In this document: positions 1 through 6,722 of the stretch, in pieces | Layout: the number at the start of each line of letters is the position of its first letter | Position numbering within the stretch: position 1 is the stretch's first letter | NCBI GenBank assembly: GCA_938048505.1 | Contig: CALIUX010000161.1 | Coordinates: forward strand, 1-11,623 | Reading direction: 5' to 3' | DNA: 11,623 bases | Source of the DNA: an uncultured Pseudomonadales bacterium | GTDB taxonomy: Bacteria > Pseudomonadota > Gammaproteobacteria > Pseudomonadales > Cellvibrionaceae | Notes under the pieces: generated by a model | The model's input: the letters and a program-made list of their open reading frames with translations, nothing else | The model's database searches: none | What the model was told of the DNA's origin: nothing | Position numbers and translations under genes: made by a program

Positions 1-626
1 CGAGACCAGCGTGCCCAAGAGCTGTCTAACCGGCCGCCAATAAGCGCTGCAATCGCAAAGGCAAAGGCAACGGAAAAGCCAACATATCCCATATAGAGCA
101 TGGGCGGGTGAATGATTAAACCAAAATCTTGCAGGAGCGGGTTAAGATCCCCTCCTTCGTTGGGAATACCCGGAAGGTTACGCTCAAAAGGGTTTGAGGT
201 AATAATCATGAATAAGAAGAAGCCTACTGCCACCATACCCAATACAGAAAGCACACGCGACAATAGCTCAGAAGGTAAATCACGAGAAAAGATCGATACA
301 GCCAATGTCCAAGTACATAAGGTCAACACCCATAACAAGAGTGAGCCTTCGTGCCCGCCCCAGACGGCGCTAAACTTATAACGATCAGGCAATAAGGTAT
401 TAGAGTGACCTGCGACATACTTAACAGAAAAGTCGTCTTGCAAAAAAGCATGAGCCAAGATGGCAAAGGCAATTGCCGTAAAAACAAACATACCAGCAGT
501 CAGAGAGCGTGCTGAATCCATCCAAAGTTGACGACCTGTAAAGCTGCCTACCAAAGGTAAAACCGCTAAAAAACAGGCCATAACCAGCGCCATGATGAGC
601 GCAAAATTACCGTACTCAGGAATCAT
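1..626 (-). CDS. ccmF: Cytochrome c-type biogenesis protein CcmF, N-terminal part (cut by window edge)
   Basis: This is the first 208 codons of CcmF, the large inner-membrane subunit of the cytochrome c haem lyase, which helps join haem from holo-CcmE to apocytochrome c at the periplasmic face. Translation gives a protein starting MIPEYGNFAL with several hydrophobic segments. A tryptophan-rich haem-handling region begins at W89 (WGGHEGS, then LLLW to W99). The segment around H173 (LIIHPPMLYMGY) matches the conserved periplasmic histidine of the family, at the same residue number as in E. coli. The ATG at 626 lies inside the end of ccmE (11-base overlap), with GAGGG 8 bases upstream as ribosome binding site, which implies coupled translation. 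Full-length CcmF is about 650 residues, so roughly two thirds lie outside the window. No frameshift is seen in the visible part. Identity is very secure. Confidence 0.97.
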   Translation of the reverse strand, partial: MIPEYGNFALIMALVMACFLAVLPLVGSFTGRQLWMDSARSLTAGMFVFTAIAFAILAHAFLQDDFSVKYVAGHSNTLLPDRYKFSAVWGGHEGSLLLWVLTLCTWTLAVSIFSRDLPSELLSRVLSVLGMVAVGFFLFMIITSNPFERNLPGIPNEGGDLNPLLQDFGLIIHPPMLYMGYVGFSVAFAFAIAALIGGRLDSSWARWS

Positions 627-1080
627 ACGTCATACCCTCGCAGGTTTTAGAATGGTTTTCAGTGCCCTGAATCGTATCTTCCACTTCTTTTGGTGTATAC
701 GTTTCATCATGCTTGGCCAATACTTTTGAGGCAACCATGACGCCGTTATCCCCTACTTTACCGGTTATCACAGCCGCTTCGCCTTCACCAAACAGGTCGG
801 GCAAGATTCCATCAAACGTAACGGTTAAGTTTTCGACACCGTCGGTTATCACAAACGTGGTTTCAAGTTTATCTGATGCGTTAACAATAGTACCTGGAAT
901 CACGCAACCGCCAGCACGGATGGTTTTGTTCAATGGCGCCTCACCATTCACTACCCGGGCAACAGAGTAAAAGTAATCACCCATCGTGCCTAGAGCGTAG
1001 CCAACTAGCGCTGTCACAACAGACGAGACAACTACAATAATCGCGACAAAGATTAAACGTCGCTTTCTAACAGGATTCAT
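616..1080 (-). CDS. ccmE: Haem chaperone CcmE
   Basis: CcmE is a periplasmic haem chaperone anchored by one N-terminal membrane helix. It binds haem covalently through a histidine and passes it to the CcmF-containing lyase. The 154-residue product is close to the 159 of E. coli. A basic start (residues 4-8, VRKRR) is followed by a membrane segment at about 9-31, then an OB-fold beta-barrel domain. The signature LAKHDETYTP lies at 121-130: H124 is the haem-binding histidine and Y128 the conserved tyrosine. GILPDLFGEG (91-100) is another family motif. The C-terminal tail is short and polar. The start codon overlaps the ccmD stop as ATGA, and the 3' end overlaps ccmF by 11 bases, so it is translated within the ccm operon. 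The motif makes the call certain. Confidence 0.98.
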   Translation of the reverse strand: MNPVRKRRLIFVAIIVVVSSVVTALVGYALGTMGDYFYSVARVVNGEAPLNKTIRAGGCVIPGTIVNASDKLETTFVITDGVENLTVTFDGILPDLFGEGEAAVITGKVGDNGVMVASKVLAKHDETYTPKEVEDTIQGTENHSKTCEGMTYDS

Positions 1081-1292
1081 AACTCATTGCCTTTGTGAGT
1101 AGAGTGAGTAGCGCGGGCCGCTTGGCGCGCCAGCAAAGACTGTTGCTGTTTAATAAATGCTTTTTTGCGGAGTGAGGGCACATACGCCAAGAGAATAAAA
1201 ACAGCAATCGTAGCGAAATAACACGACCACACATAAGGGCCATGACCGCTCATCGATGCAAAATCAGAGAATGATTCAAAATAAAAGTTCAT
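1077..1292 (-). CDS. ccmD: Haem exporter small membrane protein CcmD
   Basis: CcmD is a small single-span inner-membrane protein that joins the CcmABC complex and helps release holo-CcmE from it. The 71-residue product has the usual layout: a short N-terminal stretch with FxSMSGHGPYVW-like residues at 11-22, one hydrophobic helix at about 21-39, and a basic, glutamine- and alanine-rich cytoplasmic tail from R42 onward. The family is weakly conserved, so the call rests on this layout and on its place between ccmC and ccmE. GAGG lies 6 bases before the ATG. It ends in an ATGA overlap with ccmE and begins 37 bases after the ccmC stop. Confidence 0.93.
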   Translation of the reverse strand: MNFYFESFSDFASMSGHGPYVWSCYFATIAVFILLAYVPSLRKKAFIKQQQSLLARQAARATHSTHKGNEL

Positions 1293-1329
1293 GCTTTACC
1301 TCTTAAAAAACGCATTAGATATGCCGTAC

Positions 1330-2079
1330 TTAGCGTGAAGAGCCTGTAACAATATCTTGCACCCACTGTGTTTTAGATTCACGCTGCAAGACTTCAACGC
1401 GTGTTCGTCTTAGAAGCACCCATGCATAGAACATATAGACCGCAAAAATCATCAAGATAAGAGGGTATGCCATCTCTGGTGCTATGCTCGATTTTTCAGT
1501 GAGCTTGAGCGTAGCGGGCTGATGCAAAGTAAACCACCAATCAACCGATTTGTAGATAATAGGGATATTTACCATCCCAACTAAGGCCAAAATGGCACAG
1601 GTTTTATCAGCTGATTCTTGGTTTTGATAAGCCTCTTGCAACGCGGTGATACCCAGATACAAAAAGAGCAATATCACCATAGAGGTAATGCGTGCATCCC
1701 AGACCCAGTAAGTCCCCCAGGTAGGTTTACCCCAAACAGCTCCCGTTAATAGCGCCAAAAAAGTCAGCGCAGCACCAATAGGAGCAGCATTCTTCATGAC
1801 CATATAAGAAAGCTTCATGCGCCAGATCAAGCCAACCGCTCCAGCTATAGCCATTACGTAATAGCCCGCCATTGAGACGACTGCCACAGGGACATGAATG
1901 TAAATAATGCGATAACTGTTGCCCTGCTTCAGGTCAGCAGGTGCAAAGCCCAGCCCCCAGACAATACCAACGGACAACATTGCAAACGCCAGAACACCAA
2001 TCACTTGAGTCCAACGCGTTGTTTTTTCATAAAACCATTTAGGCGAGCCTAACCGGTGAAACCACTGCCAAGATGCCAC
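1330..2079 (-). CDS. ccmC: Haem exporter / haem-handling protein CcmC
   Basis: CcmC is a polytopic inner-membrane protein of the haem-handling family. It presents haem at the periplasmic face and is needed to attach it to CcmE. The 249-residue product matches E. coli CcmC closely in length and order. It has about six hydrophobic segments, LGFAPADLKQGNSYRIIYIHVP at about 43-64 with H62, the tryptophan-rich WWD motif at W121-D128 (WGTYWVWD), and H186 in DWWFTLHQ. H62 and H186 correspond to the two axial haem histidines known in the family. The start codon is GTG at 2079, supported by AAGG 8 bases upstream; the annotated methionine is therefore read from GTG. It follows an unusual 456-base gap after ccmB and may be less tightly coupled to ccmAB than in most operons. 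Confidence 0.98.
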   Translation of the reverse strand: MASWQWFHRLGSPKWFYEKTTRWTQVIGVLAFAMLSVGIVWGLGFAPADLKQGNSYRIIYIHVPVAVVSMAGYYVMAIAGAVGLIWRMKLSYMVMKNAAPIGAALTFLALLTGAVWGKPTWGTYWVWDARITSMVILLFLYLGITALQEAYQNQESADKTCAILALVGMVNIPIIYKSVDWWFTLHQPATLKLTEKSSIAPEMAYPLILMIFAVYMFYAWVLLRRTRVEVLQRESKTQWVQDIVTGSSR

Positions 2080-2535
2080 AATTCAAACCTTAATGTTTAT
2101 CTGCTACATGTGCTGTTTTAATGCTGTGTAAGACAAGCCGTTTAATGAGATCGGGGGATTGAGTGTTTACTCTGTCAAGATTCCCATAAATAAACCGTCT
2201 TGCCTCTCTTTTACTGCTCTATTCTTTCGCTCTTACTCTTTTGTGTTCTTTCGATGCTTCACTACGCCTAACGTTATCGCAATGTCATTCGACTCTACTT
2301 CATATACAGTTTTTACTGCTTAAATAAAAAGAGCACTTAACAGCACCTTAATCAATTCATGCTATGGGACTCGCAAAGACAATAAAAATTCGTCACTAGC
2401 AGTAATTTTGTGAACTCTCTATTCATTTTACTTCTATAGAAAGGGAATTAACACGCAGACTTGTATTAATAACGCATTCAAAAAAAGCTATTTTACCTAG
2501 ACATCGTGCGGTGCTATACAGACTAGACAATCGCA
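2080..2535. other. Non-coding gap between ccmB and ccmC
   Basis: This 456-base stretch separates two genes that are normally adjacent or overlapping. It is clearly more A+T-rich than its neighbours. No ORF of 60 codons exists in any frame, and I recognise no known gene remnant. Visible details: the direct repeat CTAGACA at 2497-2503 and 2523-2529 on the plus strand, close to the ccmB stop; two copies of AGCAGTAAAA on the minus strand; and a perfect TTGACA hexamer on the minus strand about 75-80 bases before ccmC, which lacks a convincing -10 partner at 16-18 bases. It has no T-tailed hairpin that would stop transcription. It might hold a second promoter for ccmCDEF or be the relic of a lost insertion; neither is shown. 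Confidence 0.7.
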
Positions 2536-3282
2536 TCAAGAGCCACTGACACCAATACGCAAAGCTCCAGCAACAGCAAAAGGTGCAGTAATCAGTGCCA
2601 TAAGCATCATGGCCCCAAGAATAGCCAGCTGTCCACCAATAGCAAAGCCTTGAACGGCCTCATTCACTGCCGATGCGCCAAAGATGAGAACAGGGATATA
2701 CAAAGGCATAACCACTAGGGATAAAATCAACCCACCTTTGCGTAACCCCACGGTGAGGGCCGCTCCAATGGAGCCAATTAAACTTAAGCTGCCCGTACCA
2801 ATCAGCAATGACAACATCATGGGAAAGTAGCCTTCTACGGGCAAATACAACATCAAACCCAGTAAGGGCGTGAGCAATACCAATGGAATGCCTGTAACGA
2901 GCCAATGCGCTAATATTTTTGTTAAAACTAAAGCCGCTAAGGGTTGCGGGCTGAGTAATAATTGCTCTAGAGAGCCATCATCAAAATCACTGCGAAATAA
3001 GCCATCTAGCGATAGCAATGTAGCAAGTAATGCAATCACCCAGATCATACCAGGTGCCAATTGCGACAAAACCGCTTTTTCGGTACCAATCCCAAGCGGT
3101 AAAAATACAACAACCATCAAAAAGAAAATCAACGGGTTAGCCAGCTCACCTTTATGACGAAAAGCCATAATGAGTTCACGCCGAAAAGCTGTTTTCCATG
3201 CATGCCATAAACCATCATGCGCGGCAGCATCTGCCACTTCAGAGCGCAAATTAAGGGTTTCGGGTGCTTGTTCAACTGACAT
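2536..3282 (-). CDS. ccmB: Haem exporter permease CcmB
   Basis: CcmB is the membrane permease that partners the ATPase CcmA in the CcmABCD complex, whose ATP use frees holo-CcmE. I chose the ATG at 3282 (248 residues) over an in-frame ATG 15 bases upstream, because an AGGAGG ribosome binding site lies 6 bases before it and would be inside the coding region of the longer form. An N-terminal extension of about 27 residues precedes the point where E. coli CcmB (220 residues) begins. Family landmarks are AFRHKGELANP (40-50), LAPGMIWVIALL (75-86), DDGSLEQLLL (101-110) and ALTVGLRKGG (175-184). About six hydrophobic segments are present. The start overlaps the end of ccmA by 11 bases. The gene is intact. 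Confidence 0.97.
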   Translation of the reverse strand: MSVEQAPETLNLRSEVADAAAHDGLWHAWKTAFRRELIMAFRHKGELANPLIFFLMVVVFLPLGIGTEKAVLSQLAPGMIWVIALLATLLSLDGLFRSDFDDGSLEQLLLSPQPLAALVLTKILAHWLVTGIPLVLLTPLLGLMLYLPVEGYFPMMLSLLIGTGSLSLIGSIGAALTVGLRKGGLILSLVVMPLYIPVLIFGASAVNEAVQGFAIGGQLAILGAMMLMALITAPFAVAGALRIGVSGS

Positions 3283-3904
3283 AACCACCCTCCTCATACT
3301 TTTCGAGGTTAATGGTTCGATAGCCTTCGAGCGATAATGGCTGATGCGTTGTCAAAATAACAATACCGCCCTTTTGTGCATGACTTTCTAGTAAGGATTC
3401 AAGACGCGCAACACCCTGCCGGTCAATGGCTGTAAAAGGTTCATCTAAGATCCAAAGGGGTGAAGGGTCAAAATATAAACGCGCTAAGCCCACTCTTCTG
3501 TGCTGCCCTGCGGACATTTGCTGGCAAGGAATATCGGCATAGCCTGCTAAGCCAACAAGAGCGAGCACTGCGTCGACATCAAACGTGGAGTTAACACCTT
3601 TGATACCGGCAAACCATTCTAGGTTTTCACGGGCCGTTAAGGACTTTTTCACGCCGGGATGATGCCCAAAGTACAACAACTGCGATAAGAATGCTTCACG
3701 TGAACGACGGATAGCAGTACCCTGCCAATCGCACTCACCTTCATAGCTATCATACAAGCCACATAAGGATCGCAATAGTGTTGTTTTACCCGCACCGTTT
3801 GGGCCTGCAATCTGTACAATATCACCCGCCTCAATCGTTGTATCAAAGGGAATGAAAAGCGGCTCGTCATCGCGAACACACGTAAATTGGCGAAGTTGCA
3901 ACAA
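3272..3904 (-). CDS. ccmA: Haem exporter ATP-binding protein CcmA
   Basis: CcmA is the cytoplasmic ABC-type ATPase of the CcmABCD complex; its ATP hydrolysis is needed to release haem-loaded CcmE. The 210-residue product has all the core elements: Walker A GPNGAGKTT (34-42), the signature in the family form MSAGQ (130-134, SAGQ in place of SGGQ, as in E. coli CcmA), Walker B LWILDEP (150-156, D154 and E155) and the switch histidine H187 in TTHQP. The stretch YFGHHPGVK (78-86) is typical of CcmA. The frame has a stop just upstream, so initiation must use one of two adjacent TTG codons. TTG at 3904 has AAGG 9 bases before it and is preferred. A rare start codon may limit the yield of this first operon gene. 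It is divergent from dsbB. Confidence 0.97.
   Translation of the reverse strand: MLQLRQFTCVRDDEPLFIPFDTTIEAGDIVQIAGPNGAGKTTLLRSLCGLYDSYEGECDWQGTAIRRSREAFLSQLLYFGHHPGVKKSLTARENLEWFAGIKGVNSTFDVDAVLALVGLAGYADIPCQQMSAGQHRRVGLARLYFDPSPLWILDEPFTAIDRQGVARLESLLESHAQKGGIVILTTHQPLSLEGYRTINLEKYEEGGYVS
3289..3294 (-). promoter_or_regulatory. Shine-Dalgarno site that fixes the ccmB start
   Basis: A perfect AGGAGG is read on the minus strand at 3294-3289, six bases before the ATG at 3282. It lies within the 3' end of ccmA. It favours initiation at 3282 rather than at the in-frame ATG at 3297, which would have no comparable site. Confidence 0.8.
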
Positions 3905-4234
3905 GGTTTATAGCCTTTTTATTAGCATGAAATAAGCAACAATTGATATATTATGCGTCAACAGCATATTGCCATCAGTAGGCTATCAACCGTAAGCTAC
4001 CAAACACAAAGAAGCCCAAGAGGCTAACTGCAAATCAAGATGGCGCATAGTGTAGACGTTTAGCAAAACATAGGCGAGAGTTAATCTACCTCAAGAGGCA
4101 CTAAGTCAAGTTACTGATATTGCAGGTGAACTTCTCGTAGGTAGGCCTATCCATAACAATGGATTAACGCTTGGCTTACACTTGTAATGTTTGATTTTTG
4201 CCAACAACCCCATTCCAGTTAATAGGTTTTCAAT
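3905..4234. other. Divergent regulatory region between ccmA and dsbB
   Basis: This 330-base stretch must hold the ccm promoter (minus strand) and the dsbB promoter (plus strand). No ORF worth calling is present. On the minus strand, TTGACG followed after 18 bases by GCTTAT lies just upstream of ccmA, but the -10 match is poor. The octamer CAAGAGGC occurs twice in the same direction (4017-4024 and 4092-4099). The second copy is part of an inverted repeat CCTC-AA-GAGG at 4089-4098. A perfect 6-base-pair hairpin, ATCCAT-AACA-ATGGAT, spans 4149-4164. Whether any of these binds a regulator is unknown. Confidence 0.6.
4160..4188 (+). promoter_or_regulatory. Candidate sigma-70 promoter for dsbB
   Basis: TGTAAT at 4183-4188 matches the -10 consensus at five of six bases. 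A weak -35, TGGATT at 4160-4165, stands exactly 17 bases upstream. Transcription would begin near 4195, giving a 5' leader of about 40 bases for dsbB. The -35 overlaps the right arm of the ATCCAT/ATGGAT inverted repeat at 4149-4164, a layout in which a bound protein could block RNA polymerase. Prediction by eye only. Confidence 0.35.
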
Positions 4235-4735
4235 ATGCCAATTCCGTCTTCCCGCCAAACATTTGCCCTCATTACGCTTGGGTGCGTAGGTTTAATGTTG
4301 GTGGGGCTTTACATGCAATATGTCATGAAGATGATTCCTTGCGCGCTGTGTATTACCCAGCGTATTTTCATTATATCAGTGGGCGTGAGTGCCCTACTGG
4401 GCTTTTTGCATAACCCAACGGGCTACGGACAAAAAATCTATGCGGGTCTCTGTATTATTTTTGCAGTTATTGGCGGGAGCTTTTCAAGCCGTCAGATTTA
4501 CCTGCAGAGCCTGCCTGCAGATCAAGTACCAGCTTGCGGACCAGATATTGCCTACATGTTTGATAATTTTCCTTTAGCCGATGCTTTTTCATTGCTCTTA
4601 AGGGGCGATGGTAACTGCGCAGAAGTCTCTTGGATGTTTCTGGGCCTCACAATTCCAGGCTGGACACTTGTTGCGTTTGTTGGCCTAACAGGGTTTGGGC
4701 TCTGGCAGTTCTTTCGACTCCCAAGAGCAATCTAG
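4235..4735 (+). CDS. dsbB: Disulfide bond formation protein DsbB
   Basis: DsbB is an inner-membrane quinone oxidoreductase that reoxidises DsbA, so that DsbA can make disulfides in periplasmic proteins; electrons go to ubiquinone or menaquinone. The 166-residue product has four hydrophobic helices (about 10-30, 41-58, 67-84 and 138-160) and both redox pairs: C36 and C39 in PCALC in the first periplasmic loop, and C101 and C128 in the second. R43, four residues after C39, corresponds to the quinone-contacting arginine of E. coli DsbB. The start has a modest TAGG site 8 bases upstream. In Pseudomonas aeruginosa a dsbB paralogue (dsbH) also adjoins algQ, the rsd homologue, so the pairing with the next gene fits an old arrangement. 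Intact and confidently assigned. Confidence 0.96.
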   Translation: MPIPSSRQTFALITLGCVGLMLVGLYMQYVMKMIPCALCITQRIFIISVGVSALLGFLHNPTGYGQKIYAGLCIIFAVIGGSFSSRQIYLQSLPADQVPACGPDIAYMFDNFPLADAFSLLLRGDGNCAEVSWMFLGLTIPGWTLVAFVGLTGFGLWQFFRLPRAI

Positions 4736-4777
4736 ACACAATTTTCGTTTGGCGCACTCGTAATCCAACTGACATGT

Positions 4778-4899
4778 GAATAGGTTTTTGAGATTATTCG
4801 CTAAAAGCCTATTCGTAAGCGGTTGCCTGAAAAGGCACTTGCTCTCACCTCAACAATCACCTATCTTGGAACAAAGATATGTACTGCTGATGTAAGCAG
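4778..4899 (+). other. Cluster of four hairpins after dsbB (possible structured RNA)
   Basis: Four stem-loops follow one another within 122 bases: (1) 4778-4789 with 4803-4814, twelve pairs including one G-T, loop 13; (2) 4824-4828 with 4833-4837, five pairs closed by a GAAA tetraloop; (3) 4862-4867 with 4874-4879, six pairs, loop 6; (4) 4884-4888 with 4895-4899, five pairs, loop 6. None is followed by a T-run, so this is not a classical intrinsic terminator. It could be the 3' end of the dsbB message, a small RNA, or chance structure. Strand is given as that of dsbB and is an assumption. Confidence 0.3.
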
Positions 4900-5016
4900 A
4901 CGGATCTCCAATGACCTCTATCTCATAAACACCACAAAATGAACGGTGCTTTGTTATTATCGCTTATTTGACGGCCTATTAACGTTTTAACGGCTTAATC
5001 GCACTTGCCTTAATGG

Positions 5017-5074
5017 CAATACGTTTCTTCAAACAATAAGCGCATAAGATAAAGAGCTGTGAAACAATACGTTT
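5017..5074. repeat. Direct repeat CAATACGTTT upstream of rsd
   Basis: The 10-base sequence CAATACGTTT occurs at 5017-5026 and again at 5065-5074, 48 bases apart. The second copy ends 37 bases before the rsd ATG. Two identical copies at this position could be regulator sites, although the spacing is not a whole number of helical turns (48/10.5 is about 4.6). Presence of the repeat is certain; function is unknown. Confidence 0.5.
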
Positions 5075-5110
5075 AGAGAGAATAACAACCCGCTTTAGGA
5101 ACATGTACCT

Positions 5111-5575
5111 ATGTTAGAAAACTGCCAATCAGCCCAGGAACGATGGGGTGGCGTAAGTGAAATCATTGATCGCTGGCTTGAGGAGCGCAAAGAGCTCTTG
5201 GTTGATTATTGTGAACTCAGTAATGCTTTGACAAGCAATGAGCAAGACAGCTATGCCAGCCGCTTACGAAAGCTTTGCCAGATCATGGTTGATTATGTGT
5301 CAGCGGGTCATTTTGAAGTCTATGAGCAGCTTTTAAAAGAAGCCAAAGACCTTGATGACAAAGAGGGTTTAAAAGCAGCTAGCCCGCTTTATAAGGCCAT
5401 TGATGTAACGACTGAAGATATTCTTGATTTTAACGATAAGTATCAAGAAACGGACGATCTTGAAACACTCAGTGCAGACCTCTCCAAAGTTGGCGAATGG
5501 CTGGCTACGCGCTTTGAAGCAGAAGACAAAATGATTGAAGTACTACACGTTGCACACAAAGATCAGGTTGCTTAA
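5111..5575 (+). CDS. rsd: Anti-sigma-70 regulator Rsd (AlgQ family)
   Basis: Rsd is a soluble protein that binds region 4 of the housekeeping sigma factor RpoD and keeps it from core RNA polymerase, favouring alternative sigma factors in slow growth. In Pseudomonas the homologue AlgQ also affects alginate and iron-related genes. The 154-residue product is of family length (E. coli 158). Visible landmarks are an N-terminus very like AlgQ (MLENCQSAQERWGG), DRWLEER (20-26), the central motif LCQIMVDYVSAGHFEVYE (55-72) with the conserved histidine H67, and the C-terminal helix VGEWLATRFEAEDK (127-140). It is rich in acidic residues and almost wholly alpha-helical by appearance. AGGA stands about 10 bases before the ATG, a slightly long spacing. 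It ends 49 bases before a strong terminator and converges on secF. Confidence 0.95.
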   Translation: MLENCQSAQERWGGVSEIIDRWLEERKELLVDYCELSNALTSNEQDSYASRLRKLCQIMVDYVSAGHFEVYEQLLKEAKDLDDKEGLKAASPLYKAIDVTTEDILDFNDKYQETDDLETLSADLSKVGEWLATRFEAEDKMIEVLHVAHKDQVA

Positions 5576-5624
5576 AAACTAGCACGATATCAAGACCAAA
5601 AATAGAATAGCTATAAATAGTAAA

Positions 5625-5670
5625 CATAAAAAAACGGGACAAGCATTTAAGCTTGTCCCGTTTTTTTATG
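5625..5670. terminator. Bidirectional intrinsic terminator between rsd and secF
   Basis: A perfect 20-base-pair stem (5625-5644 with 5651-5670) encloses the 6-base loop ATTTAA. The G+C core is CGGGACAAGC/GCTTGTCCCG, and the flanks are A7 on one side and T7 on the other, so the RNA from either strand ends its hairpin in a U-tract. It serves rsd from the left and the queA-tgt-secDF transcript from the right. Confidence 0.95.
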
Positions 5671-5708
5671 TTCTCACACTCAGTTTTTATGAAGCTTAGT
5701 GTGAGAAC
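5670..5708. repeat. Second inverted repeat downstream of secF
   Basis: GTTCTCACACT (5670-5680) and its exact complement AGTGTGAGAAC (5698-5708) form an 11-base-pair stem with a 17-base loop. Further partial pairing exists inside the loop. It touches the terminator at base 5670. A third small hairpin, GCCTAA/TTAGGC, lies at 5721-5739. On the minus strand the three follow each other after the secF stop and may protect the 3' end of the message or strengthen termination. Confidence 0.6.
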
Positions 5709-5756
5709 GTTGGCTTAGCTGCCTAAATCTAGCTTAGGCTACAGGCTAAACCCGAT

Positions 5757-6707
5757 TTAGAAAGGCGGGCGCTCTTGCCCTTCTATTCCTTCTAGGTCAT
5801 CAAATTCTTCGCCTTCTACTTCAACTTTAGGTGGCATAAGGTCTTCATGGGTGACCTTCATCCAAAGCAAAATGGCCGATGCAACATAAATCGAGGAGTA
5901 GGTTCCCACACACACACCAATTAACAGTGCCGTGGCGAAGTTATGAATCATCTCACCCCCTACAAAAAAGAGTGCAAGCAATACCACAATCGTCGTACCC
6001 GATGTCATTAAGGTTCGACCTAATGTTTGCGTTAACGAATAATTAATAATCCCCGGCACATCCATATCACGCACAATACGGAAATTTTCCCTTACGCGGT
6101 CATATACAACAATCGTATCATTCAGCGAATAACCAATCACAGCCAAAATTGCAGCCAATACAGTTAAGTCAAAGTCGAGCCCTAATATTGCAAAAACACC
6201 CAGCACAACAATCACATCATGTACGAGCGCAGCAACAGCACCCACTGAGAACTTAAACTGGAATCGCAGCGCTACATACACCATGACAACGGCTAATGCG
6301 AACAACATGCCCAAGCCGCCATCATCTCTGAGCTCTTCACCGATTTGCGGTCCAATAAATGAACTTTGCTTAATGGTGACATCATGTTGACCATTATTCA
6401 GCACCGCTGAAATCTCTTCTGCAAGGTTTGCTGCATCACCCTGAATACGCACCATAATATCGGTATCGGCGCCATAAGCGACGACTACGGCGCTAGGGTA
6501 ACCGGCACCAACAAGTTCAGAGCGGACCTTTTCGAGATTAGGGGCTTGAGCATACTCCAGCTCAATAGAGGTGCCACCTGTAAAATCGAGCCCTAAACTA
6601 AGCCCCTTGACCGCCAATGCACCAATCGAAACAACAATAAAAATTACCGAGGCGATTGCGGCAATACGGGCATAGCCCATAAAGTTAACTACTTTTAAAT
6701 CACTCAT
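5757..6707 (-). CDS. secF: Protein translocase subunit SecF
   Basis: SecF pairs with SecD in the inner membrane; the pair uses the proton gradient to help SecYEG substrates move to completion on the periplasmic side. The 316-residue product (E. coli 323) shows the family order: membrane segment 1 at about 12-34, GLDFTGGTSIELEY (39-52), the periplasmic domain to about 120 with IGPQIGEEL (118-126), and five more membrane segments from about 131 to 284. D197 in YSLNDTIVVYDR and R231 in TLGRTLMTS are 34 residues apart, exactly like the proton-path residues D213 and R247 of E. coli SecF. The tail from about 297 is strongly acidic. The start lies 15 bases after the secD stop, with AGGGA 7 bases upstream, so the two genes are co-transcribed. 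Confidence 0.98.
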   Translation of the reverse strand: MSDLKVVNFMGYARIAAIASVIFIVVSIGALAVKGLSLGLDFTGGTSIELEYAQAPNLEKVRSELVGAGYPSAVVVAYGADTDIMVRIQGDAANLAEEISAVLNNGQHDVTIKQSSFIGPQIGEELRDDGGLGMLFALAVVMVYVALRFQFKFSVGAVAALVHDVIVVLGVFAILGLDFDLTVLAAILAVIGYSLNDTIVVYDRVRENFRIVRDMDVPGIINYSLTQTLGRTLMTSGTTIVVLLALFFVGGEMIHNFATALLIGVCVGTYSSIYVASAILLWMKVTHEDLMPPKVEVEGEEFDDLEGIEGQERPPF

Positions 6708-6722
6708 TGTGCAATCCCTACC

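Larger units (their letters stand above)
4736..5110. other. dsbB-rsd intergenic region
   Basis: These 375 bases contain no convincing ORF on either strand. The first half carries a run of short hairpins (4778-4899, listed separately) and no T-tailed terminator after dsbB. The second half precedes rsd and holds another small hairpin, TTGCC-TTAAT-GGCAA (5005-5019), and a 10-base direct repeat. Promoter hexamers are poor: TTGACG at 4968-4973 has no good -10 at 16-18 bases. The rsd promoter is presumably somewhere here, since the gap is long for simple read-through. Confidence 0.6.

Noticed and set aside
112..381. An 89-codon plus-strand ORF opposite ccmF
   Set aside because: It lies wholly within the well-conserved ccmF coding sequence on the other strand, so it is a shadow frame.
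2124..2196. Minus-strand promoter for ccmC based on a perfect TTGACA
   Set aside because: No acceptable -10 hexamer lies 16-18 bases downstream (the best is CCCGAT), so it is noted only within the gap entry.
2352..2426. A 24-codon minus-strand ORF with two cysteines in the ccmB-ccmC gap
   Set aside because: Very short, no good ribosome binding site, and the gap is A+T-rich enough for such frames to arise by chance.
2080..2535. Miniature transposon or insertion-sequence remnant in the ccm gap
   Set aside because: No terminal inverted repeats or transposase fragment could be found; only a 7-base direct repeat CTAGACA near one end.
3283..3297. Longer ccmB form starting at ATG 3297
   Set aside because: Codons 2 and 3 of that form are the AGGAGG ribosome binding site of the ATG at 3282, which is the better start.
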